Assembly: GCA_039033415.1 (NCBI GenBank)
Contig: JBCCCR010000031.1
Span: 22,363-86,362 of the forward strand
DNA: 64,000 nucleotides
Origin: Pseudomonadota bacterium
Lineage (GTDB): Bacteria; Pseudomonadota; Gammaproteobacteria; Xanthomonadales; SZUA-38
Direction: 5' to 3'
Both the position numbers and the translations under genes were made by a program. Below are positions 1-9,165 of this stretch, piece after piece. The notes below the pieces were generated by a model that was given only the letters and a program-made list of their open reading frames with translations, did not search any database and had not been told where the DNA came from. Position 1 is the first letter of the stretch. Each line of letters begins with the position of its first letter.

Positions 1-1037
1 ATGACGATTGCCACCGCCTGAACCAGATTGCTAACAAACGCGTCAACGCTGTTCCCGGTTAGCTTAGATTGGAGAAACATCGGTTTGACGGACATGCCAA
101 GTGGCAGGGACTGCTCGACAACTTCGGTCAGTTCATCCAGGCGCTGGCCGAGCGTCAGTATGTTGCCCCCATCGCGCATGGAGACGGCCAGCAGGATTCC
201 GGGCTCGCCGCTGATGCTCGCTTTATCGCTCACCGGGTCCTCGTAGGCACGGTAGATCTGGGCCACGTCGCCAAGCTGAATCAGGGCTCGGCTGCCGGGA
301 ATTTCAATGATGGATTCGGCCAGATCCTCAACGGTGTCCAGATTGCCCGTCGGTTCGAGCACAATTTTTTCTCGCCCGACAGTCACGTCACCGCCGGAGG
401 ATAAGATGTTCAATGACTCAAGGATTTGCTCAAGCTGCTGCGGGGAAACGCCCAGCTCGGTTAGCCGGGCGTTGTCGTATTCAATGTAGATGGCATCTTC
501 GATGTCGCCGTAGAGATCGACTTTGGCCACGTCCGGCTCTTTCCGCAGCAAGTCCCGTATATCCAATGCGGCGTCGCGTAGCTCCTTCGGTGTGAATCCC
601 CGCCCAACGAGGCCGTAGAGGTGGCCATAAGTGTCCCCATACTCGTCATTGACGAGTGGTGTGCTCGTTCCTGAGGGCAATTCCGACGTGACGTTTTCAA
701 CCTTTGTTCGCATGTCGTCAAAGATCGGCTGCATGTTGTCATAGCTGTCTTTGAATTCGACCGTAACAATGGAAACGCCGGTGATCGACTCGCTGGTGAT
801 CTCATCGACTTCGGGCATCTCCTGAATTTCTTCTTCAATCGCGTCGGTGACCAGCTGCTCAACGCGTTCTGGGCTGGCACCAGGAAAGAACGTTGTTACT
901 GTGGCAACGCGAATCGTGAAGCCGGGATCCTGGGCTTTGGGCAGCGCCAGGTAGGCAGTCAGGCCACTGAAAAAAAGCGCGATCACGGCGGTGATCGTGA
1001 CGCGGTTGTAGCGAATCGCGGCGGCGGTTAGGTTCAT
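1..1037 (-). CDS. RND family efflux pump, inner-membrane permease (partial, N-terminal part)
   Basis: The minus frame starting at ATG 1037 stays open to the window edge, giving about 345 residues. It begins MNLTAAAIRYNRVT with one hydrophobic helix, followed by periplasmic porter-domain sequence typical of AcrB/MexB-type pumps (FPGASPERVEQLVTDAIEEE and a long loop with PLVNDEYGDTYG). It should export drugs or small hydrophobic compounds using the proton gradient. It starts 8 bases after the adaptor gene stop, in the order outer-membrane protein, adaptor, pump. The C-terminal two thirds lie outside the window. Family assignment is firm; substrate is unknown. Confidence 0.9.
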   Translation of the reverse strand, partial: MNLTAAAIRYNRVTITAVIALFFSGLTAYLALPKAQDPGFTIRVATVTTFFPGASPERVEQLVTDAIEEEIQEMPEVDEITSESITGVSIVTVEFKDSYDNMQPIFDDMRTKVENVTSELPSGTSTPLVNDEYGDTYGHLYGLVGRGFTPKELRDAALDIRDLLRKEPDVAKVDLYGDIEDAIYIEYDNARLTELGVSPQQLEQILESLNILSSGGDVTVGREKIVLEPTGNLDTVEDLAESIIEIPGSRALIQLGDVAQIYRAYEDPVSDKASISGEPGILLAVSMRDGGNILTLGQRLDELTEVVEQSLPLGMSVKPMFLQSKLTGNSVDAFVSNLVQAVAIV

Positions 1038-1045
1038 CTTTTGAC

Positions 1046-2164
1046 CTAGGGCTGCTGAACGAGCATGCCGTCCCGGGCGTTAATCTGCCCGGCCGTGACA
1101 ACCCGCTCGCCCGCGGCCACGCCGCTGAGTATTTCCATGCCGAGCTCGGACAGCTCGCCGGTGCTGACCGGGCGACGCTCGAGCATCGCCGCGCCGGAGC
1201 GCTGATCCGTAGGTGCTACGACGTAGACGAAAGTGCCACTTTCGTCTTTTACGACCGCTGCAGCCGGTAGATAGAGGCGTTGCGAATCCGCTTCCGCGCC
1301 GACAAACTGGAAACGGACTTCAGCCGCCAGGTTGGCGCGGATCTCATCGGGCAGGGTGGTCAGGGCCAGCGTCACCGGGAAGGTTCGGCTGTTGCCCGTG
1401 CCGACGCCAACCTCTGAGACGATGCCTTCAAAGGTCCGCTCCGGAAACGCGGGAAAGCGGACTGAGCCGGCCAGCCCGTTGGAAAACGAGGCTATCAGGC
1501 TCTCAGGCACCGACAGCTGCACCTCCCAGCCTTCACCACAGTTCACCGTCGCCACCGTCTGGCCGGCAGTGACGTTCTCGTTGCTTTCGATCTGCAGGTC
1601 AGCGATGGTGCAGCTCGCTGCCGCGAGAAGGCGGGTGTACTGCAGATTCAGTCGAGCGAGTCTCGCCGCCTGAATGGAGGCGTTGTGTGACGCTTTCGCT
1701 GACTCCGCATCAGCCAGCGCCGTGTCTAATTCATTGCGCGAAGCGTTGTCGTTGGTATATAGCTGGCGTACGCGCTGGTATTCCGCCTCGGCGTTTCGTC
1801 GACTGGCGTTGGCACTAGCCTGGTCCGCCAGGGCCTGTTCGAGCTCCACGGCAAACGTTTCCTGATCGAGCGCGGCGACCAGTTCGCCCGGCGCCAGCGC
1901 GTCTCCAACATTGACCGGCACGTCCGCGACCGTCCCTGAGACCTTAAAACTGAGCTCGGCCTCTTCCGCTGATCGCGCTGAGCCGCTGAATACGCGCTCG
2001 CGCAATGCGGCAGAACCGCTGCCTGCGACGATAGACTTCACCGGCCTCAGCGGCGGCTCGCGGTTAGGCGGTTCTTCCTGGCACCCGGTCAAGAGCGCGC
2101 AAATGAGGGGCGTGCAAAATAGCAGTGCGGGTGAGCTAGGAAGGTTTGAGAGTCCACGCATCAT
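1046..2164 (-). CDS. RND efflux periplasmic adaptor subunit (MFP/HlyD family), lipoprotein
   Basis: 372 residues. The N-terminus is a lipoprotein signal with lipobox LLTGC, so the mature protein is probably lipid-anchored in the inner membrane facing the periplasm. A barrel-sandwich (lipoyl-like) segment near residues 60-100 is followed by an alpha-hairpin rich in Ala/Glu/Gln (about 105-170) and beta-barrel/membrane-proximal domains ending GERVVTAGQINARDGM, typical of AcrA/MexA relatives. It bridges the pump to the TolC-type channel. Its ATG overlaps the stop of the upstream TolC-like gene (ATGA, 2161-2164), indicating translational coupling in a three-gene operon. Confidence 0.92.
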   Translation of the reverse strand: MMRGLSNLPSSPALLFCTPLICALLTGCQEEPPNREPPLRPVKSIVAGSGSAALRERVFSGSARSAEEAELSFKVSGTVADVPVNVGDALAPGELVAALDQETFAVELEQALADQASANASRRNAEAEYQRVRQLYTNDNASRNELDTALADAESAKASHNASIQAARLARLNLQYTRLLAAASCTIADLQIESNENVTAGQTVATVNCGEGWEVQLSVPESLIASFSNGLAGSVRFPAFPERTFEGIVSEVGVGTGNSRTFPVTLALTTLPDEIRANLAAEVRFQFVGAEADSQRLYLPAAAVVKDESGTFVYVVAPTDQRSGAAMLERRPVSTGELSELGMEILSGVAAGERVVTAGQINARDGMLVQQP

Positions 2165-4503
2165 CGATTGGTCCCTTGGTTTGCTTGGGCAAAATCCAGC
2201 AGCTGCTCAAGCCAGGCATCCGCTTCGCTGGTGGACACCGCAAAGTCAAAGAAGCTCACGCTGCGCTGTAGCCGTACCAGGTTCTGCAGATGGGTAAAGA
2301 CCGCGTTGGCGGCTGCCAGTCTGGCGCTGATGAAAGCATTTTGTGCATCGATCAAGTCAATGTAGCTGGCCGTGCCCCGAACGTAGGAATCGGTTACGAG
2401 GTCCAGCGTGCTGCGGGCCGCGTTGGCGGTTTCATTCGCAAATCCGATGTTGAGTCGGCTGGACACCACGTCAGCAAGCGCCGAGCGTGCTTGCGCTTCG
2501 ATGATGTCGCTGGTTTGTTGCAGGGTGAGCTCCAGCGAATCAAGCTGAAACTCAGCACGTCGCTGGGCGGCGCGAATGGCCCCGCCCTCGAACAGGCTCC
2601 AGGTCGCCTCAACGCCGACGCTCCAGTCTCGGTCAAAGTCGGTGCTTACCAGCGCATCACGATCATCGATTATCTCGCTGGCCTCGCCGACCGCGCTGAT
2701 TGTGGGGACATAGCGGCGACGCTCGGCGGCGAGCAACAGACGATCTTGCGCGTCGATCTCAGCTCGGAGCGAGGCTAGTTCCGGAGCGTTCAGGAGCGCC
2801 TTCTCGGCCAAAAAGTCGCTAAGCGTTTCCACGCCGACGGGACCCGCCAGGAATCGGTCAAAACGGTCGTCGCCAAAGATCTGAGGCGTGACGATGCCGG
2901 TTTCATCCACCTGGAACGGCAGGGCGATCGGCTGTTGGAGCACCCGGTTCAGCTCAAACTGCTGCTGCTCGTAAGCCGCCTGCGCCTGAGTGACACTCTG
3001 CTGGTCGATCCCGAGTTCGGTCTCAAAACGAAACACCTCAGATCGGCTCGTCGAACCGACCTGGTATCGGAACTTGGCTCTTTCGAGGTTTGCGCGAGTC
3101 AGGTCAAGATTTTCGATCTGGATATCCCGTTCGGTCTTGGCGATCAGCAGCCCGAGGTAAGTCTGTGCAGCGGTCTCGATCACGTCCAGCTCGGTGGCGT
3201 ACAAATCCGCGTCTCGCGCCTGCTCGAGAAACCTTTGGGACCGATAGCTGCTTGAGAGCTGCTCGGAGTAGATGTTCTGCGCGAGCGTCAGGCTAGCCTG
3301 CGTGGTTGTCGTCGGACCGTTCAGTGCCAGGTCTCGATCCTGGTCCAACCAGCTGAGGTCACCGGTCAGCTGTGGCAGCAGCGCACCCTTGGCGACGTTG
3401 CTGTCTTCGCGGGCCACATCGAGATCGCGGGCTGCGATGGCACGCTGCAGATTGCGTTCGAGCGCCTCCTCGACCGCCGCCCGAAGCGTCAGGACCCGGC
3501 CTGTGGGAAGGTCCTCATTCAGGATCTCTGAGGCGAAAATCAGTTCGAATGACGGCTGGAATCCAATCGCTTCTGCGGTTCGGCGATTGATCACCAGACG
3601 GTCGCGAACGTCCAGCGTAATCACCAGATCCTTTGTCGATCGGCCGAGGGCGAGATCTCTGACATCGATCGCCAGCCGGCGCGCGAGTTGGTCGGGCGGG
3701 ATTACCAGGGTGCGACCCATCAGGAAGCCGGCAAGCACATCCCCGCGGCCAAGCGAGGAAAAGGTTGCGAGTTTTGACGCCTCGGCGCGGCGGATCAGCT
3801 GGCTGTAGTCCTGCGGACTCACCTTTTGCAGTGGCGTGACGAACAGTGCGTCAACCCCTTCCGGGACAAAGCCGAGCGTCGTCGAATCCGCCGGGTCTTG
3901 CTCTAGCACGCTCAGCGCGAAATCGACAGACGCCTGAAGCTCATCAATCAGCACGGCGATGCTCGGCACTGCGCTGAGGAGACTGGCGTCGATCAGAACC
4001 GCTACGTGTTCGGCGCCGGTTGCCGCCTGAAATTCTGCCAGTGCGCCGGCAAAGTCCAGCGACGTAGTGAGCAGGTGCAGGTTTTCGATAGCGCTGGACC
4101 CGGCGTCAGTCACCGAAAAACCTTGGATCTCCGGCTGAATGACGGTGGCAGCAATCAAGGGTTTTGCTGGACGAAAATCCGCCGCCACGCTGCTGGCGAT
4201 GATGTCGAGGGCGATTACCATGTCGGCGCGGGAATCGGACAGCGCACGCTCGATGGCTTGCCGCGCGCTGTCGGCCGTCCATCGATGGGAAAAGTCATCG
4301 TCTTCCAGAATCTGGTAAGTCAGCTGTGTGTCGCTAAGGCTGCTGAGCTCCGATCGAAGCTGTGCGCGAGATACCGCATCGAGCGAGCTGGTTGGATCGC
4401 CAACGACCGCGATATTGACGGTTGCCGCAGCACTAAGCTGGCAGAACAGGACGGCCAGCCATACGACCCAATGGTTCCGCTTCAAGTTAACGAGAAACAT
4501 CAA
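2161..4503 (-). CDS. TolC-family outer-membrane efflux protein with N-terminal ABC_sub_bind-like domain
   Basis: 780 residues, far longer than ordinary TolC homologues (about 450-500). After a signal peptide (to about residue 27) comes a domain of about 310 residues resembling periplasmic ABC_sub_bind (TrpX-like) proteins: it starts VNIAVVGDPTSS and ends with RLVINRRTAEAIGF, like the family's C-terminal NxxTAxxLG element. From about residue 340 there are two TolC repeats with long heptad-like helices (AAVEEALERNLQ; GTASYIDLIDAQNAFISARL). It should form the outer-membrane channel for the adjacent RND pump. The extra domain may bind a ligand in the periplasm, which is inference. First gene of the operon. 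Confidence 0.85.
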   Translation of the reverse strand: MMFLVNLKRNHWVVWLAVLFCQLSAAATVNIAVVGDPTSSLDAVSRAQLRSELSSLSDTQLTYQILEDDDFSHRWTADSARQAIERALSDSRADMVIALDIIASSVAADFRPAKPLIAATVIQPEIQGFSVTDAGSSAIENLHLLTTSLDFAGALAEFQAATGAEHVAVLIDASLLSAVPSIAVLIDELQASVDFALSVLEQDPADSTTLGFVPEGVDALFVTPLQKVSPQDYSQLIRRAEASKLATFSSLGRGDVLAGFLMGRTLVIPPDQLARRLAIDVRDLALGRSTKDLVITLDVRDRLVINRRTAEAIGFQPSFELIFASEILNEDLPTGRVLTLRAAVEEALERNLQRAIAARDLDVAREDSNVAKGALLPQLTGDLSWLDQDRDLALNGPTTTTQASLTLAQNIYSEQLSSSYRSQRFLEQARDADLYATELDVIETAAQTYLGLLIAKTERDIQIENLDLTRANLERAKFRYQVGSTSRSEVFRFETELGIDQQSVTQAQAAYEQQQFELNRVLQQPIALPFQVDETGIVTPQIFGDDRFDRFLAGPVGVETLSDFLAEKALLNAPELASLRAEIDAQDRLLLAAERRRYVPTISAVGEASEIIDDRDALVSTDFDRDWSVGVEATWSLFEGGAIRAAQRRAEFQLDSLELTLQQTSDIIEAQARSALADVVSSRLNIGFANETANAARSTLDLVTDSYVRGTASYIDLIDAQNAFISARLAAANAVFTHLQNLVRLQRSVSFFDFAVSTSEADAWLEQLLDFAQANQGTNR

Positions 4504-4556
4504 TGATCCAACACACCACGGGCCGTCTCACTGAAAGCAACTGCTGATCCTTTTTC

Positions 4557-4587
4557 TTGACAGGTGCCCGGGGGGGGCGTGTATATA
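4557..4587 (+). promoter_or_regulatory. candidate sigma-70 promoter for the AraC-type regulator
   Basis: A perfect -35 hexamer TTGACA (4557-4562) is followed after 19 bases by TATATA (4582-4587). The spacer contains an eight-G run. Spacing is on the long side, so strength is uncertain. It argues that the TTG at 4557 is a promoter element and not a start codon. Confidence 0.4.
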
Positions 4588-4664
4588 ACCGGACTCAAGT
4601 GTGCATCACGTGCCTCGGATCGGGCAGGACTTTGAACTCAAATAGTCGGACAAAACGCGCCATT

Positions 4665-5681
4665 GTGACCACGCCGCGTGCCCACGCGACCTTTGGTGCG
4701 ACGACGGCCGCGTTTCTGCTGTCACGCGGCTGGACCATGAATAAGATCAATGAGGCATGCGGCGTTACGGGTCTACAACTTGTGAACCCAAACGAGCGCT
4801 TGCCGGATGACGTGCTGCCCAGGCTCTGGCACGCGGTATGGAAGGAGTCCTCGGATGAGGCGCTGACCTTGAAGATGGCCAGGGCGGCACCGTTTTCGTG
4901 TTTCGCCGGGCTCGCCGAGGGCATGCAGTTTGCCGGTAACCTGGAGGAGGCGCTTTCCCTGCTGGCGAAAAACCGAGTGCTGTTGGCCGATCGCCTGGAG
5001 GTGGCTTTGGTCGAAGTTGATGGCGCGGTGATGCTGCAGGGCACACACCCTAGCGACGCTATTGACGAAGGCCGAACCTCTGAGCTTGCCGCGGCCCTAA
5101 TTGTCCGGTTGGTTCGTGAAGTACTCAAAGTTGAGGGCGCAGTGAAGGGCATTTCGCTGCAATACGCTGCCTGGGGTCCTAAACAGGCTTACCATGAATA
5201 CTTTGAAGTGCCGGTAAAATTTGAACAGGCCGAGTCCGGGATCATTTTCCACGCCGACAAGATGACAGCCGCGATCAGTCACGCCAACGCCGAGATGTTC
5301 TCTTATGTCGATGAACATTTTTCGCAGGCCATTAAACACATCATGGCAGCCGGCTATCCGGCACAACTTTCGAAGCTTCGCTCGGCGATTGCTGATAACG
5401 CCAGCATCGGCGTTTTTGATGGTCGGGCAGCCGCCGAGAAGGCCTATATGAGTCTTCGGTCGGCGCAGCGCCTCGCGGCGTCTTATCAGTTGACGCTCAA
5501 TCAATTGATCGATGAGGTTCGCGCAGAGTTTGCCGAAGAGCTACTGGGTGACCCGGAGTTCTCGATAGCGCAGGTCGCTCAGCTGGTTGGCTATTCTGAC
5601 GATCGGGCTTTCCGACGGGCATTCAAGCGCTGGACCGAGCAAACGCCGTCCTACTTTCGACGTTCGCGAGGCATCGAGTAA
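4665..5681 (+). CDS. AraC family transcriptional regulator (arabinose-binding-domain type)
   Basis: 338 residues from GTG 4665. The N-terminal about 200 residues match the AraC-binding domain found in OruR/ArgR-like regulators (LPRLWHAVWKESSDEALTLK; the FDxPV-like element FEVPVKFEQAESGI). The C-terminal DNA-binding domain has two helix-turn-helix motifs (SIAQVAQLVGYSDDRAFRRA and FKRWTEQTPSYFRR). A longer frame opens at TTG 4557, but that codon is part of a -35 box, so GTG 4665 is preferred; ATG 4737 would cut into the domain. It lies just upstream of the hpa genes and may regulate them or the divergent efflux operon; no target is proven. Confidence 0.85.
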   Translation: MTTPRAHATFGATTAAFLLSRGWTMNKINEACGVTGLQLVNPNERLPDDVLPRLWHAVWKESSDEALTLKMARAAPFSCFAGLAEGMQFAGNLEEALSLLAKNRVLLADRLEVALVEVDGAVMLQGTHPSDAIDEGRTSELAAALIVRLVREVLKVEGAVKGISLQYAAWGPKQAYHEYFEVPVKFEQAESGIIFHADKMTAAISHANAEMFSYVDEHFSQAIKHIMAAGYPAQLSKLRSAIADNASIGVFDGRAAAEKAYMSLRSAQRLAASYQLTLNQLIDEVRAEFAEELLGDPEFSIAQVAQLVGYSDDRAFRRAFKRWTEQTPSYFRRSRGIE

Positions 5682-5778
5682 CGTCACCCATGCCCGTTTG
5701 GTTTGATTTTCAGGGCTTTTTTGTCGCGTCAGCTCGGTCTTCGGCTAGCGACAGCTGAACAACATTGTCTTTTGACGC

Positions 5779-5806
5779 TTGACACCCCTCGGTATCGCGT
5801 TAATAT
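5779..5806 (+). promoter_or_regulatory. candidate sigma-70 promoter of the hpaE operon
   Basis: TTGACA (5779-5784), a 16-base spacer, then TAATAT (5801-5806). The -10 element runs directly into a palindrome (5805-5820), the layout expected of a repressed catabolic promoter. Confidence 0.55.
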
Positions 5807-5820
5807 TTAACACGTTAAAT
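5805..5820. promoter_or_regulatory. palindromic operator candidate in front of hpaE
   Basis: ATTTAAC (5805-5811), two spacer bases, GTTAAAT (5814-5820): a perfect 7-bp inverted repeat overlapping the end of the -10 element and the expected transcription start. Homoprotocatechuate clusters are commonly controlled by MarR-family HpaR repressors that bind such AT-rich palindromes. No marR-type gene is in the window, so the binding protein is inferred. Confidence 0.55.
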
Positions 5821-5874
5821 AAAGGCACCCGCAACACGTGACCCTTTTGCTCCGAAACTGTGGGAGACGACAGC

Positions 5875-7383
5875 ATGACCGCGGTCAGCAGTAACGTTGA
5901 AAAGCTGGGAACCTACCTGGAGCGATTCCGTCAGGCGGGCATCCTTAATCGAATTAATGGCGTCGACTCATGGGGTGGCGCTGGAACGTTCGATCTATTC
6001 TCACCGGTCGACAAATCCCTGATTTGCCAAGTTGCAAAGTCCACACCCGCTGACGTCGATGAAGCGGCAGAAGCTGCCCGTGACGCCTTTTTTGCTTGGC
6101 GTGATATGCCTGCGCTTCAGCGAAAGAAGATTTTGATCAACGTTGCTGAGGCCATCGAAGGTCGGGCTGAAGAGATTGCGCTGTGCGAATGCTGGGATAC
6201 CGGCCAAACGATCCGCTTTATGTCCAAGGCAGCGCTGCGGGGTGCCGAGAATTTCCGGTACTTTGCCGATCAGGTCACCGCAGCGCGCGACGGTCAGCAG
6301 CTCCGATCGCCCACCCTGATGAACATCACAACGCGGGTCCCGATTGGTCCAGTTGGCGTCATCACGCCCTGGAATACACCGTTTATGCTTTCCACCTGGA
6401 AGATTGCGCCGGCGCTGGCCGCCGGTTGTACGGTGGTGCACAAGCCGGCGGAAGACTCGCCGCTCACGGCTCGGCTGCTCGTGGAGATCGCTGAAGAGGC
6501 TGGCCTGCCGCCCGGCGTCCTCAACACGGTTAACGGCTATGGCCACGACGCGGGCAAGCGTCTAACCGAACATCCGGACATCAAAGCAATTGCGTTCGTG
6601 GGTGAAAGCCGCACGGGGGCGATCATCACCAAACAAGGGGCGGACACGCTCAAGCGCATGCACCTTGAGCTGGGCGGCAAAAACCCGGTCATTGTGTTCG
6701 ACGATGCGGACCTGGAGCGTGCGCTCGACGCGGTTATCTTTATGATTTTCTCCATCAATGGAGAGCGGTGCACCTCGTCGTCGAGGCTGCTGATTCAGGA
6801 CTCCATCAAGGAGGCTTTTGAGGCCAAGCTGATCGAGCGGATCAACAACATCAAGGTGGGCCACCCGCTGGACCCGGCGACGGAGATTGGGCCGCTGGTC
6901 ACCGAAGAACACTACAACAAGGTTACGTCCTATTTTGCGATTGCCAAAGAGGACGGGGCGACCGTTGCTGCCGGGGGAGAAACGATCGGCAATCACGGCT
7001 ATTTCATCCGCCCGACCTTGTTTACCAACGCTAATAACCAGATGCGGATTGCTCAGGAGGAGATCTTTGGTCCGGTGCTAACCTCCATTCCGTTCGCCAC
7101 GGAAGAAGAAGCCCTGGCGATCGCCAACGACACGCAGTACGGCCTGACAGGCTATGTGTGGACCAACGATTTGACGCGGGCGCTGCGCTTCACCGACCAG
7201 CTCGAAGCCGGGATGATTTGGGTCAACTCCGAGAACGTTCGGCACCTGCCGACACCCTTCGGAGGCATCAAGGCATCGGGTATCGGGCGCGACGGCGGAG
7301 ACTGGTCGTTCGATTTCTATATGGAGCAAAAGCACGTGGGTTTCGCCACCGGTCAGCACAAAATGATGCGCCTAGGCGCGTGA
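5875..7383 (+). CDS. hpaE: 5-carboxymethyl-2-hydroxymuconate semialdehyde dehydrogenase
   Basis: 502 residues of the aldehyde dehydrogenase superfamily. The catalytic glutamate lies in HLELGGKNP (E265) and the nucleophilic cysteine in GERCTSSSR (C299); the NAD-binding segment PWNTPFMLSTWKIAPALAAG is intact. It oxidises the ring-cleavage product 5-carboxymethyl-2-hydroxymuconate semialdehyde with NAD+ in homoprotocatechuate degradation. ATG 5875 is chosen because GGGAGA (5862-5867) lies 7 bases upstream; an in-frame GTG at 5860 would leave no room for this site. First gene of hpaE-hpaD-hpaG. The HpaE assignment rests on similarity plus the hpaD neighbour; a hydroxymuconic semialdehyde dehydrogenase would look similar alone. 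Confidence 0.9.
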   Translation: MTAVSSNVEKLGTYLERFRQAGILNRINGVDSWGGAGTFDLFSPVDKSLICQVAKSTPADVDEAAEAARDAFFAWRDMPALQRKKILINVAEAIEGRAEEIALCECWDTGQTIRFMSKAALRGAENFRYFADQVTAARDGQQLRSPTLMNITTRVPIGPVGVITPWNTPFMLSTWKIAPALAAGCTVVHKPAEDSPLTARLLVEIAEEAGLPPGVLNTVNGYGHDAGKRLTEHPDIKAIAFVGESRTGAIITKQGADTLKRMHLELGGKNPVIVFDDADLERALDAVIFMIFSINGERCTSSSRLLIQDSIKEAFEAKLIERINNIKVGHPLDPATEIGPLVTEEHYNKVTSYFAIAKEDGATVAAGGETIGNHGYFIRPTLFTNANNQMRIAQEEIFGPVLTSIPFATEEEALAIANDTQYGLTGYVWTNDLTRALRFTDQLEAGMIWVNSENVRHLPTPFGGIKASGIGRDGGDWSFDFYMEQKHVGFATGQHKMMRLGA

Positions 7384-7412
7384 TTGGCTAAGAGTCAGAC
7401 GCAGAGGAAGCC

Positions 7413-8264
7413 ATGGGAGAAATTGTACTCGCCGCGAAAATGACGCACGTGCCCACGCTGCTTATGTCAGAGCAGGAGGGGCCGATCAAAGGCAAGCGTG
7501 CCGCGGCCATCAGTGGGCATTTGGAAATCGCGCGCCGAGCCCGGGCGGCGAAGGTGGATACGGTGGTGATCTGCGACACGCATTGGGTGATCAACGCGGG
7601 TTTTCACGTGAACGCCAACGAGCGGTTTGAGGGCCTGTTTACCTCCAACGAGTTTCCGCAGTTCATCCAGAATCTCGAGTACGCGTACGCCGGGAACCCG
7701 GCGTTGGGCGACGCGATTGCTCAAACCGCTACCGAAAAAGGGATCTATACCCTTTGCCATCATCTGGACAGCCTCGAGCTGGAGTACGGCACGCTGGTCC
7801 CCATGCGCTTCATGTCCCGGGAACACGAGATGAAGGTTGTATCGGTCGGCGCTTGGTGTACGGTCCATACCCACGAGGAGAGTCGCCTGCTGGGCGAGGC
7901 GATCCGGGACGCCGTTGAAGCGTCCGACAGCCGCGTGCTGCTGGTTGCCTCCGGCTCGCTCAGTCATCAAATCTGGGCCAACAAAGACTATGCCGCCAAC
8001 AACGGAACGTTCACGATCAGTTCTGAGTTCAATCGGCAGATGGACCTGCACGTGCTGGATATGTGGCAGCGCGGCGATCACGCAACCTTTTTGAAGATGC
8101 TGGGTGACTACGCCAGGCACTGTACCGGGGAAGGTTTTATGCACGATACGGCGATGCTTTATGGGGCACTCGGCTGGGATCGATACGACTCGCCCTGTGA
8201 GGTGATTACCGAGTACTTCCCATCGTCGGGCACGGGGCAGACCAACGTGGTTTTCCCCGTCTAG
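7413..8264 (+). CDS. hpaD: 3,4-dihydroxyphenylacetate 2,3-dioxygenase
   Basis: 283 residues, class III (LigB-type) extradiol dioxygenase. It performs meta cleavage of homoprotocatechuate with O2 and Fe(II). The family's N-terminal metal-binding element (AAKMTHVPTLLM), the DTHW segment near residue 55 and CHHLDSLELEYGTLVPMRF are present, as is SGSLSHQIW near residue 190. It follows hpaE after 29 bases with a GAGGAAG ribosome site. Strongest single indicator that this cluster degrades 4-hydroxyphenylacetate or related aromatics. Confidence 0.92.
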   Translation: MGEIVLAAKMTHVPTLLMSEQEGPIKGKRAAAISGHLEIARRARAAKVDTVVICDTHWVINAGFHVNANERFEGLFTSNEFPQFIQNLEYAYAGNPALGDAIAQTATEKGIYTLCHHLDSLELEYGTLVPMRFMSREHEMKVVSVGAWCTVHTHEESRLLGEAIRDAVEASDSRVLLVASGSLSHQIWANKDYAANNGTFTISSEFNRQMDLHVLDMWQRGDHATFLKMLGDYARHCTGEGFMHDTAMLYGALGWDRYDSPCEVITEYFPSSGTGQTNVVFPV

Positions 8265-8286
8265 TCAGCATGAGGGGAAAGCGATA

Positions 8287-9141
8287 ATGCGATTGGCCAC
8301 CTACCGTGCCGACGGTGAGCAGTTTTACGGCGCTGTCACCGAGGAGGGCATGCTGGCGCTGTCACCTGCTTTTCCGCAGTGGCCGACGCTCTATGATGCG
8401 GTCGCTGAGGGTGGGTTGGCCCAGCTAATCGACGCGGCCAACGGCAGCGGCCCAACCCACACCGACTTCGTCTGGGAAATGGTTCTGCCGAACGCACCCC
8501 GCATCCTCTGCGTCGGGGTGAACTTTCCGGACCGAAACGCCGAATACCAGGATGGCAGCGCGCAGCCCAAATTTATGTCGCTGTTTCCGCGTTTTGCCAG
8601 CGGCTTTACCGGCCACAATCGACCGCTGGTTCGACCACCCGAAAGCCACACGCTGGACTACGAAGGGGAGGTGGCGATTGTGATCGGCAAAGCCGGCCGG
8701 CGAGTTGCGGCGGCCGAGGCTTACGATCACATTGCTGCCCTGACAATCTGCAACGAAGGCACGATCCGGGAGTGGGTTCGCCACGCGAAGTTCAACGTGA
8801 CGCAGGGCAAGAACTGGGACTGCTCGGGCGCTATGGGGCCATGGCTGGCGCCGTTCACAGACGCGTCTCAGCTGGACGAAGCGCGGATTCAGACGCGGGT
8901 AAACGGCGAGGTCCGGCAGGACGATGTCCTGGCCAACATGATGTTTCCGGTGCGCCAGGAGATCGCCTACATCTCGACTTTCATGACGCTGCGTCCTGGC
9001 GACATCATCGTGACCGGGACCCCGACCGGCGCGGGTGCGCGGCTGGATCCACCCAGCTATCTAAAACCCGGCGATGTGGTGGAGGTGGAGGTCAGCGGAA
9101 TCGGGACGCTGCGCAATACGGTGGAAGACGAACCGGCGTAA
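8287..9141 (+). CDS. hpaG: fumarylacetoacetate hydrolase family protein (HpaG-type isomerase/decarboxylase)
   Basis: 284 residues. The C-terminal about 210 residues form an FAH fold with the metal-ligand region LDYEGEVAIVIGKAGR, QGKNWDCSGAMGPW and the closing motif GDIIVTGTPTGAGA. In this pathway HpaG decarboxylates 5-oxopent-3-ene-1,2,5-tricarboxylate and isomerises the product to 2-oxohept-3-enedioate. The E. coli enzyme is a duplicated protein; here there is a single FAH domain with a short N-terminal extension, so it may do one or both steps. Third gene of the plus-strand hpa operon. Function taken mainly from context. Confidence 0.78.
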   Translation: MRLATYRADGEQFYGAVTEEGMLALSPAFPQWPTLYDAVAEGGLAQLIDAANGSGPTHTDFVWEMVLPNAPRILCVGVNFPDRNAEYQDGSAQPKFMSLFPRFASGFTGHNRPLVRPPESHTLDYEGEVAIVIGKAGRRVAAAEAYDHIAALTICNEGTIREWVRHAKFNVTQGKNWDCSGAMGPWLAPFTDASQLDEARIQTRVNGEVRQDDVLANMMFPVRQEIAYISTFMTLRPGDIIVTGTPTGAGARLDPPSYLKPGDVVEVEVSGIGTLRNTVEDEPA

Positions 9142-9165
9142 CCACTTCAAACGGCGGCAGCCTCT

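Noticed and set aside
461..1101. Separate small minus ORFs at 461-880 and 859-1101
   Set aside because: They are in a different frame from the RND pump, whose continuous reading from ATG 1037 explains the region.
4557..4664. TTG start at 4557 for the AraC-type gene
   Set aside because: TTGACA at this place is a -35 box with TATATA downstream; the sequence up to 4664 has no AraC-domain similarity.
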